A DNA stretch of 64,000 bases from Thermomonas aquatica. GTDB taxonomy: Bacteria > Pseudomonadota > Gammaproteobacteria > Xanthomonadales > Xanthomonadaceae. The DNA lies in NCBI RefSeq assembly GCF_006337105.1, contig NZ_CP040871.1, forward strand, positions 2,079,501-2,143,500, read 5' to 3'. The translations under genes were made by a program, and so were the position numbers. The number at the start of each line of letters is the position of its first letter. Positions within the stretch are counted from its first letter, which is position 1. Below are positions 41,327 to 49,940 of this stretch, piece after piece. The notes beneath the pieces were generated by a model. That model saw only the letters and a list, made by a program, of their open reading frames with translations, searched no databases and was not told the DNA's origin.

Positions 41327-42587
41327 GGCGGCTGCTCCGCTGCGGCGCGGTCGCGGGGACGGTGATCGTCGCCGCCACGCCGGCCGGGAAATTGGCGATC
41401 ACGCTCAGGTTGGCGTCGCCGTTGTAGCGCAGGCGCAGGCGTTCGCGCACGTTCTTCAGGCCGATCCCGGTACCGCTGGTCTTGGTGTTGAAGCCTTCGC
41501 CGTTGTCGGCCACGGTGACCGCCACGCCGCCTTCGTCGCGGCGCGCGCGCAGCCACACGGTGCCGCCGCCGGTGCGCGGCTCCAGGCCGTGCTTGATCGC
41601 GTTCTCGACCAGGGTCTGCAGCATCATCGCCGGCAGCGGGGTGGCGCGCAGCGCTTCGGGGACGTCGACCTGCACGTCGAGGCGGTCGCCCATGCGGATC
41701 TTGAGGATCTCGAGGTAGGCCAGCGCGCGTTCCAGTTCCGCGCCCAGCGTCGACATCTCGTCCTCGGCGTTCGGCAGCGAACGGCGCAGGTACTGGATGA
41801 GGTGGCCGAGCATGGATTCGGCGCGGGCCGGGTCGCTGCGGGTCAGCAGCTGCGCGCTGGCCAGGGTGTTGTAGAGGAAGTGCGGCTCGACCTGCGCGTG
41901 CAGCAGGTGCAGCTTGGCCTCGGTCAGTTCCTTCTGGGTTGCGGTCTGCGCGGCGCTGGCCTGTTCGCCGCGGCGCAGCGCGCCGATGCGGCGGGTGATC
42001 GCGCGCACGATCGCCTCGGCGTTCTCGTAGTTGGTGCCGTCGTCGACCAGGAACCAGTCGCTCCATGCCGGGTTTTCCGGCTCGCAGATCAGGGTGACGC
42101 GGCCGCTGTCCTCGCCCGGGGTGACCGTGGCCTGCAGCTGGTTGCGCGGCAGGCCGAACCACAGCAGCGGGTTCCAGCGCCGCAGCGGGTGCTCGCCGTA
42201 GGTGCGCGGGCGCGCCACCTTGGCCTTGAGCTGCAGGCTGTCGCGGGCGCTCTGCACCTGTTCGATGCCGGGCAGTTCGCGGATCGCGGCGTCCAGCAGG
42301 TCGAAGGCCTCGCCGGGTTCCAGCGGTATCTCGACCAGCCGCTTCTGGCGGTTGCTGAGCGCGTCGGCATCGGTGCGGCCGGCGATCAGGCGCACCCGGT
42401 GCAGGTGCGAGAACGCGCCGGTCACCACCAGCGCCATCGTCGCCATCGAGAACAGCACCGCCGGCAGATCGAATCGGCCGATCAACGGGATGCTGGAGTA
42501 CAGGCTGACGACCAGCATCACCGCCAGGCCCCAGGCGATGGCGATGCGCAGGACGAAGAACAACTGCTTGAACAGGGACTTGAGCAT
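41319..42587 (-). CDS. LytS/AlgZ-type sensor histidine kinase
   Basis: A 422-residue membrane histidine kinase. Two hydrophobic helices lie at about 8-30 and 40-60. A 130-residue domain with no recognised sensor signature follows, then the His_kinase domain with His236 in VEPHFLYNTLA and a C-terminal ATPase with the N box LVENAIKHGLEP and G box DNGEGF. The unusual region at 80-190 has no transmembrane segment, so it may sense cytosolic signals. A Met 15 codons upstream is an alternative start. It pairs with the downstream LytTR regulator and is divergent from the GGDEF gene. Confidence 0.9.
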   Translation of the reverse strand: MLKSLFKQLFFVLRIAIAWGLAVMLVVSLYSSIPLIGRFDLPAVLFSMATMALVVTGAFSHLHRVRLIAGRTDADALSNRQKRLVEIPLEPGEAFDLLDAAIRELPGIEQVQSARDSLQLKAKVARPRTYGEHPLRRWNPLLWFGLPRNQLQATVTPGEDSGRVTLICEPENPAWSDWFLVDDGTNYENAEAIVRAITRRIGALRRGEQASAAQTATQKELTEAKLHLLHAQVEPHFLYNTLASAQLLTRSDPARAESMLGHLIQYLRRSLPNAEDEMSTLGAELERALAYLEILKIRMGDRLDVQVDVPEALRATPLPAMMLQTLVENAIKHGLEPRTGGGTVWLRARRDEGGVAVTVADNGEGFNTKTSGTGIGLKNVRERLRLRYNGDANLSVIANFPAGVAATITVPATAPQRSSRHD

Positions 42588-42734
42588 GCGGGCGGCCTGG
42601 CCGGTGCGTGTCTGGAGACGAGCACGGAGCATAGCGAGGCCGACCGCCGGCGGAAGGCTGCGCGCGACGAAGCCCGGGATCGGCCGACGAACAGCGCCCG
42701 CGCAGGCGTAGACTGCCGGCGACGGGGGGAGCAC

Positions 42735-43847
42735 ATGGCCAACGACGCCGCCGACAACTCGACCGCGGAACTCCCGGCTGCGCCCTGGGACGGGCGCGAC
42801 GCGCCCGCGCGCAATGCCACCCTGACCCGGATCCTGGTGCGGATCGCGCGCGAGGCCCTGCAGGGCGCCGACCTCGAGGCCATGATGCAGGGCACCTGCG
42901 CCTGCCTGGTGGCGGAGCTGCCGGTGGCGATCGCCAGCGTGATCCTGCTCGACGAGGCCCACGCGTACTTCGTGCACGAGGTCTGGGCCGGCGAGTGGAC
43001 GCTGTCGCCGCTGGAGGCCACCGGCGACTGGCCGGTCAGCCGCGGCTGCGCCGGCCGTTGCGCGCGGCTGGGCACGCCGCAGCTGATCGCCGACGTGAGG
43101 GTCGATCCCGACTACGTGGCCGGCAACGACCTGGTGCGCAGCGAATACCTGGTGCCGATCCGCCATCGCCAGCGCATGCACGGCGTGCTCAACATCGAGA
43201 GCACGCGCACCGATTTTTTCGATGCGGAGGCCTGCGCGGTGTTCGATGCGGTCGCCGACCTGGTCGCCGGCGCGATCCATTTCGCGCGCATGGCCAACGA
43301 ACTGCAGCAGGTGAACCACAGGCTGGAACAGCTGTCGATGATCGACGGCCTGACCGGCATCGCCAACCGGCGCTGCTTCGACCGCGAGCTGGACATGGGC
43401 TGGCGGCGGATGGCCGCCGAGGGCCGGCCGCTGTCGCTGCTGATGGTCGATGCCGATGCGTTCAAGCCGCTCAACGACGCCTGCGGGCACCTGCATGGCG
43501 ACGAATGCCTGCGCGAGCTCGCGCGCATCTGCGGCGAGTTCGTGCAGGGCGAAGGCGACCTGGTCGCCCGCTTCGGCGGCGAGGAACTGGTGCTGCTGCT
43601 GCCGGGCCGCGACCTGGCGGCCGCGACCGCGATCGCCGAGGCCCTGCGCGTCGCGGTGGAAACCAAGGCGATGCCGCATCCGGCCTCGCCGGTGGCGGCG
43701 CACGTCACCGTGAGCGTGGGCGTGGCCACCGCCCTTCCCGCGGTGCCATGGCCGCCGGAACGGCTGATCGCCACCGCCGACCGCGCCATGTACGCGGCCA
43801 AGCGGCGCGGCCGCAACCGGGTGTGTGCCGAGCTTGCCAATCCATGA
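42735..43847 (+). CDS. GAF-GGDEF diguanylate cyclase
   Basis: A 370-residue soluble protein with a GAF sensor domain (about 28-185) and a GGDEF domain (about 200-365). The active loop is GGEEL (281-285), an accepted active variant, so it should make c-di-GMP from two GTP. There is no RxxD inhibitory site at the expected position upstream of the loop, so product feedback may be absent. The ATG at 42735 lies just after a purine-rich GGGGGAG. YajQ, a c-di-GMP-binding protein in Xanthomonas, is encoded 13 kb away. Confidence 0.9.
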   Translation: MANDAADNSTAELPAAPWDGRDAPARNATLTRILVRIAREALQGADLEAMMQGTCACLVAELPVAIASVILLDEAHAYFVHEVWAGEWTLSPLEATGDWPVSRGCAGRCARLGTPQLIADVRVDPDYVAGNDLVRSEYLVPIRHRQRMHGVLNIESTRTDFFDAEACAVFDAVADLVAGAIHFARMANELQQVNHRLEQLSMIDGLTGIANRRCFDRELDMGWRRMAAEGRPLSLLMVDADAFKPLNDACGHLHGDECLRELARICGEFVQGEGDLVARFGGEELVLLLPGRDLAAATAIAEALRVAVETKAMPHPASPVAAHVTVSVGVATALPAVPWPPERLIATADRAMYAAKRRGRNRVCAELANP

Positions 43848-43915
43848 CCTCCGGCCCGCGTGCGCGCGGACGGAAGGCGCATCATGCGCGGATCGCCCGC
43901 CGACCGGAGCCCGCC

Positions 43916-44677
43916 ATGCGTCGCCTGTTGCTCGCTTCCTGCATCGCCCTCGCCTCGCTTTCCGGTTGCGCCAGCATGGGCGGCGCCTCCTCTTCCGACA
44001 TCGCTGCGGTGCTGGCCAGTCCGTCGCGTTCGGCGGACGACAGGCAGCGCGACGCCCGCGACAAGCCGGCCGAAGTGCTGGCGCTGGCGAAGTTCAAGCG
44101 CGGCGACACCGTGGCCGACATCCTTGCCGGCGGCGGTTACTACAGCGAGATCCTGTCCGGCATCGTCGGCCCGGACGGCAAGGTGCTGCTGGTCAACAAC
44201 CCCGGCTACGACGCCTTCGGCAAGAAGGGCTATACCGAGCGCCTGGCCAACAACCGCCTGCCGAACGTGACCCATGTGGTCGGCCCCAGCGATGCGCTGG
44301 GCATCGGCGAAGGCGTGCTCGACGGCGCGGTGATCGTGATGTCCTACCACGACCTGTACTGGGTCGACGACAAGATGGGCTGGCCGAAGGTCGATGCCGG
44401 CCGGTTCCTCGACCAGGTCGTGCGCGCGCTGAAGCCGGGCGGCGTGCTGCTGGTGGTCGACCACAGCGCGAAGCAAGGCACCGGCAGCGCCGCCGCGCAG
44501 GACCTGCACCGCATCGACGAGCAGTTCGCCATCGCCGATTTCCGCAGGCACGGCCTGCAATGGGAAGCGGCGATCCCGGTGCTGCGCAATGCGGACGACG
44601 ACCGCAGCAAGAACGTGTTCGATCCGGCGATCCGCGGCAAGACCGACCGCTTCGTGCACCTCTATCGCAAGCCGTGA
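43916..44677 (+). CDS. SAM-methyltransferase-like lipoprotein (COG4798 type)
   Basis: A 253-residue protein with a lipoprotein signal (lipobox LSGC, mature CASMGGASSSD). A Rossmann methyltransferase-like domain follows: DTVADILAGGGYYSE (motif I), VVGPSDALGIGEG and the post-motif HDLYW. SAM is not expected outside the cytosol, so either the ligand differs or the protein is a non-canonical binder. The ATG at 43916 follows a GGAG site and starts the signal peptide. The polysaccharide deacetylase gene begins within 20 bases of its end, and a coupled GTG lies across the stop. Confidence 0.85.
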   Translation: MRRLLLASCIALASLSGCASMGGASSSDIAAVLASPSRSADDRQRDARDKPAEVLALAKFKRGDTVADILAGGGYYSEILSGIVGPDGKVLLVNNPGYDAFGKKGYTERLANNRLPNVTHVVGPSDALGIGEGVLDGAVIVMSYHDLYWVDDKMGWPKVDAGRFLDQVVRALKPGGVLLVVDHSAKQGTGSAAAQDLHRIDEQFAIADFRRHGLQWEAAIPVLRNADDDRSKNVFDPAIRGKTDRFVHLYRKP

Positions 44678-44694
44678 CGCCCGCCGGATCGGCG

Positions 44695-45657
44695 ATGCGC
44701 GGCACGCTGGCCGCGCTGCTCGCGTTGTGCTGTTCGCTGGCGGCGGCGCAGGCGCCCGACCGGCGCATCGCCATCACCATCGACGACCTGCCGTGGCAGC
44801 GCATCGGCAAGACCGCCGAGGCCGACCTGCGTTCGCGCCACGCCCAGCTGATCGCGCAGTTGAAGCAGGCGAAGGCGCCGGTGGTCGGCTTCGTAAACGA
44901 GGACAAGCTGGAAGTCGATGGCGTGGTGCAGCCGGCGCGGGTGGCGATGCTGCGCGACGGGCTGGAGGCCGGCGCCGAACTCGGCAACCACACCTACGGG
45001 CACGTCGACCTGCACGAGGTCGGCATCCCCGCCTACGAGAAGGCGATCCTGGAAGGCGAGCGCCGGTTGCGTCCGCTGCTGGCCGAGCGCGGCATGCGGC
45101 CGCGCTGGTTCCGCCATCCCTACCTGCGCGCCGGCAGGACCCAGGCGGACAAGGCCGCGGTGCGCGATTTCCTGGCGCGGCACGGCTACCGGATCGCGCC
45201 GGTGACGGTCGACAACGGCGAGTGGGTCTGGGCCTTCGCCTACGAGAACGTGCTCGACGGCCAGCCGGACACGCCGCTGCGCGCCGACACCTTGCGCCGC
45301 CTGCGCGAAGGCTACGTCCCGTACATGCTGAACAAGGTCGACTACTACGAGCGGCAATCGCAGGCGCTGCTCGGCTACGCCTTGCCGCAGGTGTGGCTGA
45401 TGCATGCCAATGCACTGAACGCGGCGACCTATGCGGAACTGGTCGCGGGCGTGCGCCGCCGCGGCTACACCACGATCGGCCTCGACCAGGCGCTGCGCGA
45501 TCCGGCGTATACCCGCGCCGACGGCTATGAGGGCCGCTACGGCCCGAGTTGGCTGCATCGCTGGGCGATGGCCGAAAAGAAGGCGAAAGACTTCTATGCC
45601 GGCGAGCCGGCGGTGCCGCAGTGGGTGCTGGACCTGGCCGGGGTGGACGCCGAATAG
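44695..45657 (+). CDS. exported polysaccharide deacetylase (NodB homology)
   Basis: A 320-residue protein with a signal peptide (cleavage after AAA or AQA near residue 19) and a NodB-type carbohydrate esterase 4 domain. The Asp pair is TIDDLPW (30-31), the metal His pair lies in GNHTYGHVD (His99, His103), and the arginine motif is RHPYLRAG. It likely removes acetyl groups from peptidoglycan, chitin-like or exopolysaccharide chains in the periplasm. A GTG at 44674 overlapping the preceding stop is an alternative start that would add seven residues. It is co-transcribed with the methyltransferase-like lipoprotein. Confidence 0.88.
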   Translation: MRGTLAALLALCCSLAAAQAPDRRIAITIDDLPWQRIGKTAEADLRSRHAQLIAQLKQAKAPVVGFVNEDKLEVDGVVQPARVAMLRDGLEAGAELGNHTYGHVDLHEVGIPAYEKAILEGERRLRPLLAERGMRPRWFRHPYLRAGRTQADKAAVRDFLARHGYRIAPVTVDNGEWVWAFAYENVLDGQPDTPLRADTLRRLREGYVPYMLNKVDYYERQSQALLGYALPQVWLMHANALNAATYAELVAGVRRRGYTTIGLDQALRDPAYTRADGYEGRYGPSWLHRWAMAEKKAKDFYAGEPAVPQWVLDLAGVDAE

Positions 45658-45698
45658 CGCGCGGGCGCTGCATCGCGGCGCCCGGCCTGGTCCGGCGA

Positions 45699-46556
45699 TC
45701 AGCGATCGGGGCGCACCCGCAGGTAGCGGGCGAAGCGCGGCGTGCCTTTCGCGGTGAGGCCGTTGTAGCGGAACGTGACCTGCGCGCCGATCCGCGGCGG
45801 ATGGGCGCGGTCGGCATCGCGCAAGCCGCTGCCCAGCGCGAAACGGCGGCCGTGCGCATCCTGCACCAGCAGCGCGCCGACCAGGCCGGCGTACTTGCCC
45901 TTGCCCGGGCGATAGCCGACCACCCGCGCTTCGGCATCGTCGGACGGCTTGAACTTGAGCAGGTCGTCGCTGCGCCCGGCGCGGTAACGCGCATCGGCGC
46001 GATGCAGCACCAGGCCTTCGCCGCCGCCGGCGACCACCGCCTGCAGCCGCGCATCCAGCGCCGCACGACCGCGGATCGGCGTCTGCGCGATCACGGCCAG
46101 CGTCGGCGCATCGGCGGCCAACACCAGCGAACGCAGGCGCGCGCTGCGCCGGCCGAAGCCGCCGCCGTCGGCCGGCAGGTCGAAGGCCATGAAGCGCACC
46201 CGCCGCCACTGCGCATCGTCGCGCTGCAGTGCGCGCACCAGGTCGCTGATGCGCTGGAACTCGCCGCGACCGCACCACAACTCGCCATCCATCGGTTGCG
46301 CCGGCCAGTCCGCGGTGAACCAGGCGGGCGCGTCGATGGCATCGCCATTGCGGGTCAGCAGGCGCTTGCCGTCCCAGCGGGCGCGCACGCCATCCAGTTT
46401 CTCGCTGACCAGGTAGCCGGCAAGGTCGCCGATGCCGGTGCCGAAGCGGGTCGCCAGCATCGGCGCCGGTACCTGCGGGCCCGCGCTGGCGGCCGGCAGC
46501 GGCATGCCGATGGCGGGCAACAACAGGGCGAGCAGCAGGGCGGTGCGCAGGTCCAT
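45699..46556 (-). CDS. exported ATP-dependent DNA ligase
   Basis: A 285-residue minimal ATP-dependent DNA ligase. The adenylated Lys53 is in the KLDG motif (SEKLDGVRARWDG), motif III is FMAFDLPA, motif IV is GEGLVLH, motif V is LLKFKP, and an OB-fold follows. An N-terminal signal peptide (MDLRTALLLALLLPAIG...) predicts export to the periplasm, as reported for small bacterial Lig E enzymes linked to DNA uptake. The frame is open 60 codons upstream, but the Met at 46556 begins the signal sequence. It converges on the deacetylase gene. Confidence 0.88.
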   Translation of the reverse strand: MDLRTALLLALLLPAIGMPLPAASAGPQVPAPMLATRFGTGIGDLAGYLVSEKLDGVRARWDGKRLLTRNGDAIDAPAWFTADWPAQPMDGELWCGRGEFQRISDLVRALQRDDAQWRRVRFMAFDLPADGGGFGRRSARLRSLVLAADAPTLAVIAQTPIRGRAALDARLQAVVAGGGEGLVLHRADARYRAGRSDDLLKFKPSDDAEARVVGYRPGKGKYAGLVGALLVQDAHGRRFALGSGLRDADRAHPPRIGAQVTFRYNGLTAKGTPRFARYLRVRPDR

Positions 46557-46657
46557 CGCGGTTCTCCGTGGGCGATGCATCCAGCATCGCCACGGCAGGC
46601 CCGTGCGGCATTCAGTGAGTGCCGGTTTCCGGCGTCGGGGTTTCCCGCGTCGTTCGC

Positions 46658-47035
46658 CTAGGCGGCGCCGACCCGTTCGCGCACCGCGCCCATGTCGCGC
46701 ACCGGGCGCACCTCGATGCTGCCGAAGCGCGCCCACGGGAACTGCTGCGCGATCCGCATCGCCTCGTCGATGTCGGCGGCCTCGATCAGGTTGAAGCCGG
46801 CCAGGAACTCGCGGGTCTCGGCGAACGGACCGTCGGTGATCCGCGCCACGCCATCGCGGACGCGCAGGGTGCGCGCGGTTTCGTGGCTTTCAAGCTGCTG
46901 CGAGCCGAGCAGGCAGCCGGCTTCGCGCAATGCATCGGCCTTCTCGAAGCAGCCGCGCATCAGGCGGTCGAATTCCCCCGCGGGCAACTCGGCCAGGCGT
47001 TCCGGGTCGGTATGGATCAGGGTCAGGAATTGCAT
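46658..47035 (-). CDS. YCII-related DGPF-domain protein
   Basis: A 125-residue ferredoxin-like-fold protein of the YCII/DGPF group, with the signature ITDGPFAETREFLAGF and a C-terminal EVRPV. DGPF proteins are the usual partners of ECF42 sigma factors, one of which lies 1.6 kb away. The biochemical activity is unknown; some YciI relatives are hydrolases or dehydrochlorinase-like. It is divergent from the second DGPF gene. No copy of the TGTCGA box was seen for its own promoter. Confidence 0.88.
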   Translation of the reverse strand: MQFLTLIHTDPERLAELPAGEFDRLMRGCFEKADALREAGCLLGSQQLESHETARTLRVRDGVARITDGPFAETREFLAGFNLIEAADIDEAMRIAQQFPWARFGSIEVRPVRDMGAVRERVGAA

Positions 47036-47131
47036 CGCAGGCTCCGGATCGTGGCACGGCGGGTCGAGCGCGGATCATGCCGGCCTCGGCAGCGGGCTAC
47101 AACCTGAATGCGAAAAGATTTTTCGATGGCG

Positions 47132-47158
47132 TGTCGATCCGTGCCGTTGTCGTCCGTC
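47132..47158 (+). promoter_or_regulatory. predicted ECF42-type promoter
   Basis: TGTCGA (47132-47137) lies 17 bases before CGTC (47155-47158), the form reported for ECF42 sigma factors (-35 TGTCGA, -10 CGA/TC). It is 52 bases upstream of the second DGPF gene. A CGTC at 47151-47154 also exists, but its spacing of 13 is too short. Confidence 0.65.
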
Positions 47159-47209
47159 GTACTGCTTGAAGGGCGGACACGCCGACCCGATGCCACCAAG
47201 GAGCACGAC

Positions 47210-47629
47210 ATGAAAGTGATGGTGATGGTCAAGGCCACGGCCGATTCCGAAGCCGGCGCGATGCCGAGCACCGAACTGCTGGAAGCGATGGGCAAGTTCA
47301 ACGAAGAGCTGGTCAATGCGGGGGTGATGCTGGCCGGCGAGGGCCTGCACCCGAGCGCGCGCGGCGCGCGCGTCGCCTTCGACGGCCCGCAACGGCGGGT
47401 GATCGACGGCCCGTTCGCCGAAACCCGCGAGTTGGTCGCCGGCTTCTGGCTGTGGCAGGTACGCTCGATGGACGAGGCGATCGAATGGGCCAAGCGTTGC
47501 CCGAACCCGATGCCGGGCCCGTCCGAACTGGAAATCCGCCCGATCTTCGAGGCCGAGGACTTCGGCGCCGAATTCACCCCCGAGCTGCGCGCGCAGGAAG
47601 AAGCCCTGCGCGAACGCCTCGGCAACTGA
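47210..47629 (+). CDS. YCII-related DGPF-domain protein
   Basis: A 139-residue paralog of the divergent 46658-47035 gene, with VIDGPFAETRELVAGF and a C-terminal extension FGAEFTPELRAQEEAL. The start at 47210 follows an AAGGAG site; the longer open frame upstream overlaps the promoter. It is the first gene of a run DGPF-VOC-VOC-sigma on the plus strand and sits behind a predicted ECF42 promoter, so it is the probable main target of that sigma factor. Function is unknown. Confidence 0.9.
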   Translation: MKVMVMVKATADSEAGAMPSTELLEAMGKFNEELVNAGVMLAGEGLHPSARGARVAFDGPQRRVIDGPFAETRELVAGFWLWQVRSMDEAIEWAKRCPNPMPGPSELEIRPIFEAEDFGAEFTPELRAQEEALRERLGN

Positions 47630-47654
47630 AACCACGACCACCAGGAGCGACACC

Positions 47655-48095
47655 ATGAAGCTGATCCCGTACCTGATGTTCTTCAACGGCGACTGCCGCG
47701 CCGCGTTCGATTTCTACGCCGGGGCATTGGGCGGCGAGATCGTCGCATCGATCACCTACGGCGACATGCCGTCGTCGCCGGACCAGCCGCCGCTGCCGGA
47801 GGAGGCCAAGTCGCAGATCGCGCACGTGAACCTGGTGGCCGGCGGCGCCTCGATCATGGGCGGCGATTCGATCATGGGCTGCAACGGCAGCGAGAAGATC
47901 GACGGCCGCAACGACACCACGGTCAACATCGAGGTGGAGACCATCGAGGAGGCCGAGCGTGTGTTCGCCGCGCTGTCGGCCGGCGGCAACGTGCAGATGC
48001 CGCTGACCGAAACCTTCTGGTCGCATCGCTTCGGCATGTTCGAGGACCGCTACGGCAAGCCGTGGATGGTCAATTGCAACAAGCCGATGCCGTGA
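47655..48095 (+). CDS. VOC-family PhnB-like protein
   Basis: A 146-residue protein of the PhnB/3-demethylubiquinone-like branch of the vicinal oxygen chelate fold. It begins LIPYLMFFNGDCRAAFDFY and ends GMFEDRYGKPWMVN, both family landmarks. Members are usually dimers, often without a known reaction. It follows the DGPF gene by 25 bases with its own AGGAG site, so it belongs to the sigma-linked transcript. Confidence 0.88.
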   Translation: MKLIPYLMFFNGDCRAAFDFYAGALGGEIVASITYGDMPSSPDQPPLPEEAKSQIAHVNLVAGGASIMGGDSIMGCNGSEKIDGRNDTTVNIEVETIEEAERVFAALSAGGNVQMPLTETFWSHRFGMFEDRYGKPWMVNCNKPMP

Positions 48096-48209
48096 TCCCG
48101 GCATGAGGGCATCTGCCGCCGGGCATTCGCTGCACGGCGCGGAATGCCGCTGCGCGAACACCCGGCGACAGGCGCCATCACACGAATCCTTTTCGACGGA
48201 GACTTCGTC

Positions 48210-48617
48210 ATGCCCCGCAACCTCTACGTCAACCTGCCGGTGAAAGACCTCGAGCGCACCGTCGATTTCTTCGCCGCGCTCGGTTTCGCGTTCAACCCCA
48301 AGTTCACCGACGAAAACGCCACCTGCATGATCGTCAACGACAGCACCAGCGTGATGCTGCTGGTCGAACCCTACTTCGCCACGTTCACCAAGAAGCCGGT
48401 GTCCGACGCGAAGGCCGTCACCGAAACCCTGTTGGCGATCTCGGTGGACAGCCGTGCGGAGGTCGACGACTTCGTCGGCAAGGCGCTGGCCAAGGGCGCG
48501 GTCGAATACGCGGAGCCCAGGGACTTCGGCTTCATGTACCAGCGCGGCATCGCCGACCTGGACGGACACCAGTGGGAAGTGTTCTACATGGACGAAGCGC
48601 AGTTCCCGTCGCAGTAG
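48210..48617 (+). CDS. VOC-family glyoxalase/bleomycin-resistance-like protein
   Basis: A 135-residue single-module VOC protein: RNLYVNLPVKDLERTVDFF at the start, then the C-terminal IADLDGHQWEVFYMDE. Members bind a metal and may act on glyoxal-type or aromatic substrates, but no reaction is assigned. The ATG at 48210 follows GGAGA; the upstream extension has no family similarity. It lies between the PhnB-like gene and the sigma factor on the same strand. Confidence 0.86.
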   Translation: MPRNLYVNLPVKDLERTVDFFAALGFAFNPKFTDENATCMIVNDSTSVMLLVEPYFATFTKKPVSDAKAVTETLLAISVDSRAEVDDFVGKALAKGAVEYAEPRDFGFMYQRGIADLDGHQWEVFYMDEAQFPSQ

Positions 48618-48665
48618 ACGTTCGAGGCTTGCGTCGTGGCGGCGGGCGATGGTGTGATCGGCGGC

Positions 48666-49934
48666 ATGAATGATGCCGCCGTCCATCGCCGCCTCGACGC
48701 CTTGTGGCGGATGGAATCGCCGAAGTTGCTGGCGCGGCTCACCCGCATCACCGGCAACATCGACACCGCCGAGGAACTGGCGCAGGACGTGCTGGTCGGC
48801 GCGCTGGAACGCTGGCCGCGCGAGGGCGTGCCGGACAACCCGGCGGCGTGGCTGATGACCGCGGCCAAGCACCGCGCCATCGACCACGTCCGCCAGCGCC
48901 AGCTGCACGCGCGCAAGCAAGGCGAATACGGCATCGAACTGGAATTGCACGGGGCCGACATGCAGGGCGACGATGCGCAACGGTTGGCGGACGACGACAT
49001 CGGCGACGACCTGCTGCGGCTGCTGTTCGTCAGCTGCCACCCGGTGTTGCCGATGGAGTCGCGGGTGGCGCTGACCTTGCGCATGCTCGGCGGCCTGAGC
49101 ACGCCGGAGATCGCCCGCGCCTTCCTGCAGCAGGAAACGACGGTGGCGCAGCGCATCGTCCGCGCCAAGCGCACCCTGGCCGAGAAGCAGGTGCCGTTCG
49201 AGGTGCCGCGCAAGGCGGATTTGCCGGAGCGCGTGGATGCGGTGCTGGAAGTCCTCTACCTGGTGTTCAACGAAGGCTATGCCGCGACCAGCGGCGAGGA
49301 CTGGATGCGGCCGGCGTTGTGCGAGGAAGCGTTGCGGTTGACGCGCGTACTAGTCGGCCTGTTGCCGAACGAGCCCGAGGCGCTCGGCCTGCTCGCGTTG
49401 ATGGAACTGCAGGCGTCGCGCATGCCGGCGCGCACGCAGGCGGACGGCACGCCGATCCTGCTGCCGGAGCAGAACCGCGCGCGCTGGGACCGGCTGCAGA
49501 TCCGGCGCGGGTTCAATGCGCTGGAGCGCGCGCAGCGGCTTGGAGGTGCGCAAGGGCCGTACGCGCTGCAGGCCGCGATCGCCGCCTGCCATGCGCGCGC
49601 CTTGCGTGCCGAAGACACCGATTGGACCCGCATCGCCGGCTTGTATGCGCTGCTGGCGCGTGCGATGCCGTCGCCGGTGGTGGAGCTCAACCGCGCGGTC
49701 GCGGTCGGCAAGGCGTTCGGCGCCGAGGCCGGCCTGGCGATCGCCGATGCGTTGCGCGATGTGCCGTCCTTGCGGGGTTACGCACCCCTGCATGCGGTGC
49801 GCGGCGACCTGCTGCAGCAACTCGGACGGAACGACGAGGCGCGCGCCGAGTTTTCCCGTGCCGCGGAGCTGACTGGCAATGCGCGCGAACGCGAAGTGTT
49901 GGCGGCTCGCGCGGCGGCCTGCAGCCCGGCCTGA
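48666..49934 (+). CDS. ECF42-group RNA polymerase sigma factor with C-terminal TPR-like extension
   Basis: A 422-residue extracytoplasmic-function sigma factor. Regions 2 (EELAQDVLVGALERWP, AKHRAIDHVR) and 4 (STPEIARAFLQQETTVAQRI) occupy about 1-175. The remaining 240 residues form the helical DUF6596/TPR-like extension of group ECF42, ending in SRAAELTGNAREREVL. ECF42 factors lack a classical anti-sigma factor, and the extension is thought to control activity. DGPF genes are the conserved neighbours, and two are present here. The start at 48666 was chosen from similarity to ECF42 N-termini. Confidence 0.93.
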   Translation: MNDAAVHRRLDALWRMESPKLLARLTRITGNIDTAEELAQDVLVGALERWPREGVPDNPAAWLMTAAKHRAIDHVRQRQLHARKQGEYGIELELHGADMQGDDAQRLADDDIGDDLLRLLFVSCHPVLPMESRVALTLRMLGGLSTPEIARAFLQQETTVAQRIVRAKRTLAEKQVPFEVPRKADLPERVDAVLEVLYLVFNEGYAATSGEDWMRPALCEEALRLTRVLVGLLPNEPEALGLLALMELQASRMPARTQADGTPILLPEQNRARWDRLQIRRGFNALERAQRLGGAQGPYALQAAIAACHARALRAEDTDWTRIAGLYALLARAMPSPVVELNRAVAVGKAFGAEAGLAIADALRDVPSLRGYAPLHAVRGDLLQQLGRNDEARAEFSRAAELTGNAREREVLAARAAACSPA

Positions 49935-49940
49935 AACGAC

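Noticed and set aside
42608..42730. Longer start for the LytS-type kinase
   Set aside because: The extra residues are not hydrophobic and would use up the divergent promoter region shared with the GGDEF gene. The Met 15 codons upstream remains possible.
44674..44694. GTG start overlapping the methyltransferase-like stop for the deacetylase gene
   Set aside because: It would add seven polar residues before the signal peptide. The ATG at 44695 gives a standard signal sequence, though coupling from the GTG cannot be excluded.
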